NCBI GenBank assembly: GCA_035934995.1
Contig: DASYXI010000047.1
Coordinates: 8,090-72,089 of the forward strand
Origin: REEB95 sp035934995
Lineage (GTDB): Bacteria; Pseudomonadota; Alphaproteobacteria; ATCC43930; CGMCC-115725
Reading direction: 5' to 3'
Length of the DNA: 64,000 bases
This document shows positions 8,943 through 17,900 of this stretch, piece by piece. Position 1 is the first letter of the stretch. Each line of letters starts with the position of its first letter. The position numbers and the translations under genes were made by a program. The notes beneath the pieces are model-generated. The model made no database searches. It was not told the origin of the DNA and worked only from the letters and a program-made list of their open reading frames with translations.

Positions 8943-9341
8943 TCAGGGAAACTTCGGAAACGCCCAGTTACAGGCGACGCCGGCGTTGTCGTACTGCTCG
9001 TCGAGGTCGATGGGATAGTTGAAATAATCCATCATGTTCACCCACTTGCGGTCGTCCTCTTTGTACACGTAGAGGTCGACGCTCGTGTCGTTGGCCCGCA
9101 GGCGATCGCAGTCTTTCGCCGCGACGGCCCACAGCAGGATGCCGCTGCCGGCGCACAGCTTCTGGCGATAGCTGACATAGCGCGCACCGTCGTTGCCGTT
9201 AAAAATATGGACGCTGTCGAGATCGAGGCAGACATCGCCGCTGCCCCACCAGCGTTCCGCGTGCGCCGCCGACGGCAGGCCGATGCCGAGCACCAGCACA
9301 ACCAAGGCAAATCCGTTTGTCATTGAAGGCCAAAACCGCAT
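8943..9341 (-). CDS. Secreted hypothetical protein with four cysteines
   Basis: A 132-residue protein with a signal peptide (hydrophobic core FALVVLVLGIGLPSAAHA, predicted cut after AHA, near residue 28). The mature part is about 104 residues with four cysteines (in DVCLDL, KLCAG, KDCDR, VACNW), enough for two disulfides in the periplasm, and is rich in aromatic and acidic residues. A GGGGGAAG site precedes ATG at 9341; a second Met lies six codons in. I do not recognise a family. It is convergent with livF (15 nt between stops) and lies downstream of map on the same strand. Confidence 0.6.
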   Translation of the reverse strand: MRFWPSMTNGFALVVLVLGIGLPSAAHAERWWGSGDVCLDLDSVHIFNGNDGARYVSYRQKLCAGSGILLWAVAAKDCDRLRANDTSVDLYVYKEDDRKWVNMMDYFNYPIDLDEQYDNAGVACNWAFPKFP

Positions 9342-9376
9342 CGCTTCCCCCGCCGCGATGAGTATCGACCCGAATT

Positions 9377-10210
9377 TTATGACACGTACGGCGGCTTGTG
9401 CCAGCCCTTGGGCGAAAGGGTGAAGATTTCGCAGCCGGTGGATGTGACGCCGACCGTGTGCTCGAACTGCGCCGACAGCGATTTATCCTTGGTCACGGCG
9501 GTCCAGCCGTCGTTCAGGATTTTCACCTCATAACGGCCGGCGTTGATCATCGGCTCGACGGTGAAGAACATGCCTTCGCGCAGCGCCAGGCCTTCGCCCG
9601 CCCGGCCGAAATGCAGGATCGACGGCGCATCGTGGAAGATCCGGCCGACGCCGTGGCCGCAGAAATCGCGCACCACCGAAAAGCGGAAGGATTCGGCATA
9701 GGATTGGATGGCGTGACCGATGTCGCCCAACGTCGCGCCGGGCTTCACCACGGCGATGCCGCACATCATCGCTTCGTAGGTGACGTCGATGAGCTTCGCC
9801 GCCTTGACGCTGATCTTGTCGCCGACCAGGAACATGCGGCTGGTGTCGCCGTACCAGCCGTCAACGATCGGCGTCACGTCGATGTTGAGGATGTCGCCGT
9901 CCTCGAGCACGCGGTCGCCGGGGATGCCGTGGCAGACGACGTGATTGACCGAGGTGCAGATCGAGCGCGGAAACTCGCGGTAGCCGAGCGGCCCCGATTT
10001 CGCGCCATGCTCGCGCGTGAAAGTCTCGCACAGCCGGTCGAGCTCGCCGGTGGTCACGCCCGGTTTGACGAAGGGCGTGATGTAATCGAGAAGTTCTGCC
10101 GCCAGCCGTCCGGCCTTGCGCATAGCGGCGAAATCGTCCGGTCCGTGCAGGCGGATGCGGCGCTCGCCGGGGTCGGGATCGCGCAGGGCAGGGGACAGTT
10201 GGTCGTTCAT
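9377..10210 (-). CDS. map: Methionine aminopeptidase, type I
   Basis: A 277-residue cytosolic metallopeptidase that removes the initiator methionine. The five metal ligands are visible in order: Asp in NIDVTP, Asp in YGDTSR, His in CGHGVGR, Glu in TVEPMI and Glu in QFEHTV. The substrate-pocket His is in HVVCHGIPG. The sequence before residue 25 is a short N-terminal extension common in alphaproteobacteria, with no zinc-finger module. ATG at 10210 is preferred over the further open frame to 10249. It is divergent from the EamA transporter, with 68 nt between starts. Confidence 0.95.
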   Translation of the reverse strand: MNDQLSPALRDPDPGERRIRLHGPDDFAAMRKAGRLAAELLDYITPFVKPGVTTGELDRLCETFTREHGAKSGPLGYREFPRSICTSVNHVVCHGIPGDRVLEDGDILNIDVTPIVDGWYGDTSRMFLVGDKISVKAAKLIDVTYEAMMCGIAVVKPGATLGDIGHAIQSYAESFRFSVVRDFCGHGVGRIFHDAPSILHFGRAGEGLALREGMFFTVEPMINAGRYEVKILNDGWTAVTKDKSLSAQFEHTVGVTSTGCEIFTLSPKGWHKPPYVS

Positions 10211-10278
10211 CACGCCGCAATAGGTAGTCGCTTTGCGACCCGCTCGCAAGGCGATGGCGCCGCCGGTATCATCGGCCG

Positions 10279-11337
10279 ATGACTGCGATGCGCGGCCTCG
10301 GCCGCGGAATTTCCAGCGCGCTCGGCGCCGCGGCGCTGTTCGGCGCGAGCACGCCGCTGGCCAAAGCCTTGCTCGGCGCCGTCAGCCCGTGGCTCCTCGC
10401 CGGCTTGCTTTATCTCGCCTCCGGCATCGGCCTGACGGCGGTGCTGGGCTGGCAGCGTTGGCGCGGCACCGCGCAAGGTGCGCCGCTGCGCGCGGCCGAT
10501 CTGCCGTGGCTGATCGCGACGATTGTTGCCGGCGGCGTTTGCGGTCCGGTGCTGCTGATGCTCGGTCTCGCCGAAACCCAGGCGGCAACGGCGGCGCTGC
10601 TGCTCAATCTCGAAAGCTTTTTCGCACTGGCCATCGCCTGGCTGGTCTTTCACGAGTACGTCGATTTGCGGATCGGCATCGGCGCCGCTTCCGTGGTCGC
10701 CGGCGGCGTGGTGTTGTCGTGGAACGGTCATGCCGGTTTCGCTTGGGCCAATTTGTGGGTCGTCGGCGCGTGCGTCGCGTGGGCGATCGACGACAATCTG
10801 ACGCGCAAGATTTCCGGCGTCGATCCGGTGCGGTTGACCGCGATCAAGGGCCTGGTGGCGGGCGCGGTCAACGTGGCGTTCGCGTTGTCGATCGACGGCA
10901 ATTTGCCGTCGCCGGCGGCAATCGCCGGTGCGGGCGTCGTCGGATTCTTCGGCTACGGCGTGAGCCTGTGCCTCTTCGTCGTCGCGCTGCGCGAGCTCGG
11001 CGCGGCGCGCACCATGGCCTATTTTTCGGTCGCGCCGTTCGTCGGCGCGGCCGTGGCGATCGGCGGTTTCGGCGAGCCGATCAGCGCCACGTTTCTCGCT
11101 GCCGCCGCGCTCATGGCGATCGGCGTCGTGCTGCATCTCACCGAACAGCACCAACACGAGCACGTGCACGAGCCGATGGACCACGAGCACTGGCATTGGC
11201 ACGACGAACACCATCAACATGCGCATGCGCCGGACGATCCGCCGGGCGAGCCGCACAGCCATCGCCACGCCCACGCGCGGCTGGTGCACAGCCATCCGCA
11301 TTATCCCGACATCCATCACCGGCACCGCCACGGATGA
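10279..11337 (+). CDS. EamA/DMT-family exporter with histidine-rich C-terminal tail
   Basis: Residues 1-285 form ten hydrophobic segments in two EamA repeats (first repeat ALFGASTPLAKALLG, second repeat WAIDDNLTRKISGVD), the drug/metabolite transporter fold. From about residue 287 to the end (65 residues) the protein is soluble and holds 23 histidines mixed with Asp and Glu. That composition is not part of the usual EamA fold and resembles tails of zinc, nickel or cobalt handling proteins. The tail probably lies in the cytoplasm if both termini are inside, as is normal for ten-helix DMT proteins. I infer metal binding or metal-responsive export; the substrate is unknown. Confidence 0.85.
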   Translation: MTAMRGLGRGISSALGAAALFGASTPLAKALLGAVSPWLLAGLLYLASGIGLTAVLGWQRWRGTAQGAPLRAADLPWLIATIVAGGVCGPVLLMLGLAETQAATAALLLNLESFFALAIAWLVFHEYVDLRIGIGAASVVAGGVVLSWNGHAGFAWANLWVVGACVAWAIDDNLTRKISGVDPVRLTAIKGLVAGAVNVAFALSIDGNLPSPAAIAGAGVVGFFGYGVSLCLFVVALRELGAARTMAYFSVAPFVGAAVAIGGFGEPISATFLAAAALMAIGVVLHLTEQHQHEHVHEPMDHEHWHWHDEHHQHAHAPDDPPGEPHSHRHAHARLVHSHPHYPDIHHRHRHG

Positions 11338-11383
11338 TCCCGCGCCGATTGCTCCGCTGCGCGATTGGCGCTAAGGGAAACGC

Positions 11384-12148
11384 ATGAGCGATACCGCCGC
11401 GCCGGGCAAGGTCTACACCGCCTGCGTTCTCGTCATCGGCAACGAAATCCTGTCCGGCCGCACCCAGGACACCAATCTCGCCTACATCGCGCAGGGCTTG
11501 GCGCAAGTCGGCGTCGTGCTCAAGGAAGCGCGCGTCATTCCCGATATCTGCGACACCATCGCCGCGACGGTGAACGAGCTGCGCGCCAAATACGACTATG
11601 TGTTCACGACCGGCGGTATCGGTCCGACGCACGACGACATCACCGCCGAGTGCGTCGCCAAGGCCTTCGGCGTCAAGAACGTGCTCAATCCCGAAGCGTT
11701 CGCCATCTTCCAGGCAATATTCAAGCCCGAGGATTTGAACGAAGCGCGGTTGCGCATGTGCCATGCGCCGGAAGGGGCGGAGCTCATTCTCAATCCGGTG
11801 TCGCGCGCGCCGGGCTTCCGCAAGGAAAACGTCTACGTCATGGCCGGCATCCCGCGCGTGATGCAGGCGATGTTCGACAGCGTCAAGCCGACCCTCAAAG
11901 GCGGTCCGCCGGTGCTGTCGCGGACCGTCGGCTGCGACTTGCCGGAAGGGACGGTCGCGCAAGGATTGGCCGCCATTCAGGACCGCTATCGCGATCTCGA
12001 TATCGGCTCCTATCCGGCGTTCCGGCGCGGCGGCGGCTTTTGGGTAAGCCTCGTGCTGCGCGGCCGCGATGCAACCCGGCTCGATCAGGCGGCGAACGAG
12101 GTGGCGGCGATGGTCAAGGGCTTAGGCGGCAATCCCGCCCTCGAATAG
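11384..12148 (+). CDS. CinA-type molybdopterin-binding domain protein
   Basis: A 254-residue protein made of the MoCF/CinA N-terminal fold. VIGNEILSGRTQDTN and TTGGIGPTHDDITAE are the two most conserved stretches of CinA-type proteins. The C-terminal nicotinamide-nucleotide deamidase domain of full CinA is missing, so this is the stand-alone version found in many alphaproteobacteria. Full-length CinA acts in pyridine-nucleotide recycling (ADP-ribose pyrophosphatase activity in the N-terminal part); whether this shorter protein does the same is inferred. It follows the EamA gene by 46 nt on the same strand, with a GGGAAACGC region before the ATG, and precedes tRNA-Leu. Confidence 0.85.
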   Translation: MSDTAAPGKVYTACVLVIGNEILSGRTQDTNLAYIAQGLAQVGVVLKEARVIPDICDTIAATVNELRAKYDYVFTTGGIGPTHDDITAECVAKAFGVKNVLNPEAFAIFQAIFKPEDLNEARLRMCHAPEGAELILNPVSRAPGFRKENVYVMAGIPRVMQAMFDSVKPTLKGGPPVLSRTVGCDLPEGTVAQGLAAIQDRYRDLDIGSYPAFRRGGGFWVSLVLRGRDATRLDQAANEVAAMVKGLGGNPALE

Positions 12149-12187
12149 GCCCGATTCGGGCTGTTAGGATGCCTCGGTCGAGGCTGT

Positions 12188-12274
12188 GCCCGCGTGGCGG
12201 AACGGTAGACGCAACGGACTTAAAATCCGTGCCGGGAAACCGGAGTGCTGGTTCAAATCCAGCCGCGGGCACCA
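12188..12274 (+). tRNA. tRNA-Leu (UAA anticodon)
   Basis: An 87-nt type II tRNA with a long variable arm. The acceptor stem GCCCGCG pairs with CGCGGGC, followed by discriminator A and an encoded CCA (12272-12274). The anticodon loop CTTAAAA carries TAA in a CGGA/TCCG stem. The T arm contains GGTTCAAATCC. Both the Leu-type variable arm and the anticodon agree, so the identity is secure. It lies 39 nt after the CinA-type gene and has no partner tRNA nearby. Confidence 0.96.
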
Positions 12275-12583
12275 TGCTTGTCGGGCGGTCCTCCGCCGCC
12301 AAGCCACCTGAGGATAACTATTTAACTATCTGATTTTATAGCTTTTATATCATATCGCCGCGCAAGCATCCGGCTTTGTCCAGAGAGCTATGGAAATAGT
12401 GCGGCGGCTCAGCTACTTGTAATGAAATACAACCGGACCTGAACAGGTACCGGGGACCGTTCGGGCAACCGGCAAAATGCCGAATTTTCCAGAATGTATA
12501 AGCATTTAGCTGGTTTCTCTGGCTCGACCCACAGGGCGGTACAAGGATTTTTGCGGGCGCCGCGCCCGCGTCGGAGGGCATGA
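12275..12583. other. AT-richer intergenic stretch after tRNA-Leu
   Basis: About 309 nt without a convincing gene, distinctly lower in GC than its surroundings. It contains several small hairpins (ACCTGAACAGGT near 12436; TTGTA/TACAA near 12418; CCGGCAAAATGCCG near 12470) and ends with GGAGGG, the ribosome binding site of the next gene. Position and composition would suit a small RNA or a decayed integration site, but no duplicate of the tRNA 3' end is visible elsewhere in the window, so neither is supported. Confidence 0.4.
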
Positions 12584-13060
12584 ATGACCACACGCAGCAA
12601 AGCCGCGCCCAAGAAGAAACCGGCGGCAAAGAAGGCCGCGCCGCCGCCGAAGAAGGTTGCTGCGTTGAAGAAGCCGGCGACGCCGTTGCCGCTGCCGCCA
12701 CGCCCGGGTATGCCGATGCGGCCCCTGCCGGGTCAGCTGGCCCGGCCGATCGGCCCGGCGGCCCCGCTCGGCGCCAGGCCGGCGGCCAAACCCGCAGCCA
12801 AGCCGGCCGTTGCGCGCCCCGGTGAAAGCCCGGCGCGCCAGGCCCTGGCGCAGCAGGCGGAAGAACGGCGCAAGGCCGCAACCCGCAAGCTCTTTGCCCG
12901 CCTGCGCTCGCTCGAGGCGATCATCGGTGCCGATCTGCGCAAGCGCGGCAGCCTCTTGCTGTCGCAGGCCGTGGATCAGTGGTACGCCGAGGCAATCAGC
13001 GCCACGGCGACCGACGTCAGCATCACCAACGCCGCGCGGGCCGTCATTTCCCACATCTGA
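12584..13060 (+). CDS. Lys/Ala/Pro-rich protein with helical C-terminal domain
   Basis: A 158-residue protein in two parts. Residues 1 to about 85 are low complexity, with repeated KKPA, AKKA and KPAAKPA units resembling bacterial histone H1-like tails. Residues 85-158 form a probable helical domain (QQAEERRKAATRKLFARLR, then DLRKRGSLLLSQAVDQWY). It has no signal peptide or membrane segment. GGAGGG stands seven bases before ATG 12584; an out-of-frame ATG at 12580 is a shadow. The strongly basic tail suggests nucleic acid binding, which is inference. It converges with ctpA. Confidence 0.65.
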   Translation: MTTRSKAAPKKKPAAKKAAPPPKKVAALKKPATPLPLPPRPGMPMRPLPGQLARPIGPAAPLGARPAAKPAAKPAVARPGESPARQALAQQAEERRKAATRKLFARLRSLEAIIGADLRKRGSLLLSQAVDQWYAEAISATATDVSITNAARAVISHI

Positions 13061-13102
13061 TCGACCGCGATCTGCGCCGCGTCGGCTTTTGGCGCAGAGC
13101 GG

Positions 13103-13125
13103 CCGCCGCGCTTAGCGCGCGGCGG
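13103..13125. terminator. Hairpin between convergent genes, overlapping ctpA stop
   Basis: CCGCCGCGC (13103-13111) pairs with GCGCGGCGG (13117-13125) around a five-base loop. It contains the ctpA stop codon. A nine-pair GC stem between two convergent genes fits a bidirectional termination or mRNA-end structure, although there is no T-run. Confidence 0.4.
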
Positions 13126-14533
13126 TATGCTCCTCGGTGCGGAACAGCGCCAATCCGCGCAACAGATCCACCGCGCGCACGAACTGATAATCGCTGTCGG
13201 TGGCGATCAGGTTGGGCTCAAGCGCCGCATTCGCCGGCACGGGCAGCGGCTTGGCGCCGGGCGGCAGGCTGGCGCCGGGCGCGGCCGCGGGCTTCGCCGG
13301 CGACTTGTTGTTGTCGTTGGCGGGCTTTGCCGTCGCCGCCTCGGGTACGACGCTGCCGTCGGGATTCTTCAGCGCGCCTTTGAGATCTTCTTCGCGAATC
13401 ACCGGGCCGAGCGCGATCTTCTCGATCTTGGCCGGCGGCACGAGGACGTCGGGCTCGATGCCGGTGCCCTGGATCGAGCGGCCCGACGGCGTGTAGTAGA
13501 GCGCGGTGGTGAGGCGGATCGCGCCGCCACTTTCTTTCACCGGCAAGATCGTCTGCACCGAGCCCTTGCCGAACGAACGCGTGCCCATGACCACGGCGCG
13601 GTGCGTGTCTTGCAGCGCGCCGGCGACGATTTCGGACGCCGACGCCGAACCACCATTGACCAGCACCACCATCGGCACATCGACCGGAATCAAATCCTTG
13701 CTTGGTTCGGCGTTGAAGCTGCGGGTATCGGTGGCGACGCGTCCTTTGATGGAGACGATCTCGCCGTTCGGAATGAAGGTGTTGGCAACGGCCACCGCCT
13801 CATCGAGCAACCCGCCCGGATTGTTGCGCAGGTCGAGCACGATGCCGGCGATATGGTTCTTCGACTTGGCGTTCAGATCCTTGACCGCCGCCGCCAACGC
13901 GCTGCCGGCGCGCTCGGAGAACGTGCTGATGCGGATATAGCCGATATCGTTGTCGACCAAGCGTGACTTCACCGGATCGACCTTGATGTCGGCGCGCGTC
14001 AGCGTCAGCTCGAAGGGCTGCGCGCCCTGGCGCCGCATGGTCAGCGTCACGTGACTGCCGATCGGGCCGCGCAGCTTATCGACCGCCTGCGTCAGCGTCA
14101 TGTCGCTCACGGGCGCGTGGTCGATCCCGACGATCAGATCGCCCGGCATGACGCCGGCTTTGGCGGCGGGCGTGTCGTCGATCGGCGACACCACCTTCAC
14201 CGCGCCGTCTTCCATCGTCACCTGCATGCCAAGGCCGCCGAACTCGCCCCTTGTCTGCACCATCATGTCCTTGAACTCTTTGGCGTCCATGTAGCTCGAA
14301 TGCGGATCGAGCGACGACAGCATGCCCTGGATGCTGCCTTCGACCAGTTCCTTGTCGGCCACCGGCTTGACGTAGTTCGCCTTCACCTCGTTGAAGACCT
14401 CGGTATAGAGCGCGAGCATCTTCGAGGTGCCGGCCTGCTCGGGCGCGGCGATGGTCACGCCGGCCGCGAAGGCGGCGACAACGAGAACGGCGCACCCGGC
14501 GCCGAGCAGGAAGTAACGCAGCGATGGCTTCAT
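13112..14533 (-). CDS. ctpA: Carboxy-terminal processing protease (S41)
   Basis: A 473-residue periplasmic serine protease. It has an N-terminal membrane anchor (residues 6-30), a PDZ domain (about 80-165, GGLGMQVTMEDGAVKVVSPIDD with AGVMPGDLIVGID) and an S41 catalytic domain. The nucleophile is in NGGSASASEIV near residue 298 and the general-base Lys in SFGKGSVQT. A Pro/Ala-rich tail of about 90 residues follows, ending in a short conserved segment. The frame is open to 14749, but ATG at 14533 overlaps the stop of the upstream cupin gene (ATGA), which fixes the start. It probably trims C termini of envelope proteins. Confidence 0.93.
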   Translation of the reverse strand: MKPSLRYFLLGAGCAVLVVAAFAAGVTIAAPEQAGTSKMLALYTEVFNEVKANYVKPVADKELVEGSIQGMLSSLDPHSSYMDAKEFKDMMVQTRGEFGGLGMQVTMEDGAVKVVSPIDDTPAAKAGVMPGDLIVGIDHAPVSDMTLTQAVDKLRGPIGSHVTLTMRRQGAQPFELTLTRADIKVDPVKSRLVDNDIGYIRISTFSERAGSALAAAVKDLNAKSKNHIAGIVLDLRNNPGGLLDEAVAVANTFIPNGEIVSIKGRVATDTRSFNAEPSKDLIPVDVPMVVLVNGGSASASEIVAGALQDTHRAVVMGTRSFGKGSVQTILPVKESGGAIRLTTALYYTPSGRSIQGTGIEPDVLVPPAKIEKIALGPVIREEDLKGALKNPDGSVVPEAATAKPANDNNKSPAKPAAAPGASLPPGAKPLPVPANAALEPNLIATDSDYQFVRAVDLLRGLALFRTEEHTAAR

Positions 14534-14871
14534 GTTTGACCTACCAAATTGAAATCGTATGGGCCGACCCCTTGCAGGACAGCGAACTTGCAGCGGCCGC
14601 CGTCCTTGCCCGACACGTGATGTGCCCGCTTGGCCGGCACCATTGTTGTCTGACCCGGGCTGATCTCGAAGCGCGCAGCCGGCGCGCGGGTTTCCACCAC
14701 GGTGACGCCTTCCATGCCGAAAAAGGTATCGGACACGTTCGTGTGCCAATGCCAGGGAATGTCCTCGCCGGCGCCGACGGTGAACACCGTCATCCGCAGG
14801 TTGGGCGTGTCCGCCAGCACCTCGACGGCTTCAATCTTATAGGGCCGTTTCGACGGCGGTGACGCGGTCAT
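14530..14871 (-). CDS. Cupin-domain protein
   Basis: A 113-residue single-domain cupin. The first cupin motif appears as PWHWHTNVSDTFFGMEG, with two His and a position normally occupied by Glu; the second motif contains a single His in PAKRAHHVSG. It probably binds a metal, but the reaction cannot be read from sequence. ATG 14871 has AGGAAAG before it and is preferred over the open frame to 14925. The stop overlaps the ctpA start, so the two are translationally coupled. Their functional link is unclear. Confidence 0.8.
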   Translation of the reverse strand: MTASPPSKRPYKIEAVEVLADTPNLRMTVFTVGAGEDIPWHWHTNVSDTFFGMEGVTVVETRAPAARFEISPGQTTMVPAKRAHHVSGKDGGRCKFAVLQGVGPYDFNLVGQT

Positions 14872-14921
14872 GCTTTCCTGGCCAGGGCGGCAGATTAGCC
14901 CGCCGCCGCCGCCGCGCAAAG

Positions 14922-17900
14922 TCATTCCGCCGCGTGTGCGGCCGGCGCCGGGGCGCGAAACGCCGCCAGCAACGCCGCCTCGCGCGCCTTCGCGACCGTA
15001 ATCGCGCGCTCCTTGACGTGACCGAAGCCACGGATGCGCTCGGGGATGCGCGCGATCTCGACGGCGAGGCTATGGTTGGCAGGCGTTAGCGCCGCGCTGA
15101 GCTCGTCGATGATTGCGCGATATTCGTCGATGAGACGGCGTTCCGTCCGCCGCTCCGCGGTGCGGCCGAACGGATCGAAGGCGGTGCCGCGCAGAAATTT
15201 GAGCCGCGCCAGAATCTTGAACGCGGTGAACGCCCAGGCGCCGAAGGCGCGCTTCTGCAATTCGCCGGTCACCGGATCGCGCTTGGCGAAGGTCGGCGGC
15301 GCCAGATGGAACTCGAGCCGATAGTTGCCGGCGAATTGATGGCGGAGCTCTTTCAGGAACGCGCCGTCGGTATAGAGCCGTGCGACTTCGTATTCGTCCT
15401 TGTACGCCATCAGCTTGAAAAGATTTTCGGCGACGGCCTCCGCCAGCGCCGTGCCATGACCCAGCCGCGCGCGTTCGGCGCGCTCGACCGCGCCGACGAA
15501 GTCGCGATAGCGCGCGGCGTAGGCGGCGTTCTGATAGCGCGCGAGGAACGCGGCGCGCCGATCGACCAGCGGGCCGAGACCTTTCGGCGGCTTCGGCGTT
15601 TGCTCCGCGACCGGATGCACCAATGCCGCGACGCGCGCGTGGTCGTACGCGGTGAGCCGACCCCAGGCGAGCGCGTGTTTGTTCATCTCGACCGCGACGC
15701 CGTTCAACTCGATGGCGCGTTCGATCGCCGCCGCGCTCAACGGCACCAGGCCGCGCTGCACGGCATAGCCGAGCATGAACAGGTTCGATGCGATGCTGTC
15801 GCCGAGCAGCGCGGTGGCGATGCCGGTGGCGTCGACGAAATCGGCGTTGGATTCGCCGGCCGTGTTCCGGATCGCCTTGGTCAGTGCGGCGGTCTCGAAA
15901 TCGACGTCCGGATTCATGACGAACGCGGCCGTCGGCTGATAGTCGCTATTGACGATGCAGCGCGTCACGCCGTGCTCCATCCGCGCCAGCGACGGCGGGC
16001 TTGCCGCGACCACCATGTCGCAGCCGAGCACGAGATTGGCGCCGCCGGCGGCAACCCGCACGGCGTGGAGATCGTCGGGCTTGGGCGCCAGCCGCACGTG
16101 GCTCAGCACCGCGCCGTTCTTCTGGGCGAGGCCGGTGAAATCGAGCACCGAACAGCCTTTGCCTTCGATATGCGCCGCCATGCCGAGCAGCGCGCCAATG
16201 GTGATGACGCCGGTGCCGCCGATACCGCCGATCAGGATGCTGTAGGGCTCGCTCAGTTGCTTCGGCGCCGGCGGCGGCAACGCGGCCACATGCTCGGCGA
16301 TCGAGCGCAGCTGCCGGTGCTTCGCTTCGAGGCCGCGCAGTTCGCCGCCGTGCACGGTGACGAAGCTCGGACAGAAGCCTTTGAGGCACGAAAAATCCTT
16401 GTTGCAGCTCGACTGATCGATCATCCGCTTGCGGCCGAATTCGGTTTCGAGCGGTTTGACCGCGACGCAGTTGGATTTCTCCGAGCAATCGCCGCAGCCT
16501 TCGCACACCGCCTCGTTGATGAACACACGCTGGGCCGGATCGGGATAGGTGCCGCGCTTGCGGCGGCGGCGCTTTTCGGCGGCGCAGGTCTGGTCGTAGA
16601 TCAGAATCGTGAGGCCGGGCACGTCGCGCAGCTCGCGTTGAACGGCATCGAGTTCGTCGCGGTGGCGCACGGTGACGTCGGTGGCGAAGGTGCCGCTCGG
16701 ATATTTGTCGGGCTCGTCGGTGACGACGACGATCTGCTTGACGCCTTCGGCGGCAACCTGGCGGGCGATCTGGCCGACGCTCAGATGGCCTTCGACCTGC
16801 TGGCCGCCGGTCATCGCCACCGCGTCGTTGTAGAGAATCTTGTAGGTGATGTTGACGCCGGCGATGGCGACGGCGCGGATCGCCAACAAGCCGGAATGCG
16901 AATAAGTGCCGTCGCCGAGATTCTGGAAGACGTGCTTGTCCTCGGTGAAGGGCGCCTGGCCGATCCACGCCGCGCCTTCGCCGCCCATGTGGCTGTAGGT
17001 CGACGTCGACCGCGGCATCCAGATCGCCATGAAGTGGCAACCGATGCCGGCGAGCGCACGGCTGCCCTCGGGCACCCGTGTCGAAATGTTGTGCGGACAG
17101 CCGGCGCAGAAATAGGGCAGGCGCACCGATTTATGACCGGTCTCGGCAATCGTCTCGAACGCCAGCAGGCGTTGCAGCCGCTGGTCGATCTCCGGCGACG
17201 CCGCGTCGAGCCGTTTGAGGCGCGTCACCAGCGCCTGCGCCACCATGGTCGGCGTCAGCTCGCCGGCGCTCGGCAGCAGCGGCGCGCCGGCCTCGTCGGT
17301 CTTGCCGACGACACGCGGCCGGCGCGCGGCATCCATGTTGTAAAGCGCGCGCATGAGTTGGTCTTCGATGAAGCCGCGCTTTTCTTCGACGACAAAAATC
17401 TCTTCGAGCCCGTCGGCGAAGCGTTTCACGCCCTCCGATTCAAGCGGCCAGACCATGCCGACCTTGTAGAGCCGCAAGCCGAGCCTGCGGCATTGCGCTT
17501 CGGTCAATCCGAGATCGTCGAGCGCCTGACGCAGATCGAGATAGGCCTTGCCGGCCGCCATCAGGCCGAGCCGCGCGCGCGGCGGCGCGAACACCAATCG
17601 GTCGAGCGGATTGGCGCGCGCGAACGCGGCGACCGCCGCCATCTTGGGTCCGTGCAAGCGTCGCTCTTGTTCCAAGGGCGTGTCGGGCCAGCGGATGTTG
17701 AGGCCGCCGGTCGGCATCTCGAAATCCGTCGGCGTCACCAATTTCACGCGCTGCGGATCGATGGTGATCGACGCCGAGCTTTCGACCGCTTCGGAGATTG
17801 CCTTGAAGCCGGTCCAGACGCCGGCGAAGCGCGACAGCGCATAACCGTAAAGACCGTAATCGATATATTCCTGCACGGTCGCGGAATTGAGCAGCGGCAT

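Noticed and set aside
12188..12583. tRNA-Leu as an attachment site for an island
   Set aside because: No integrase and no second copy of the tRNA 3' end in the window; the sequence after it returns to normal genes.
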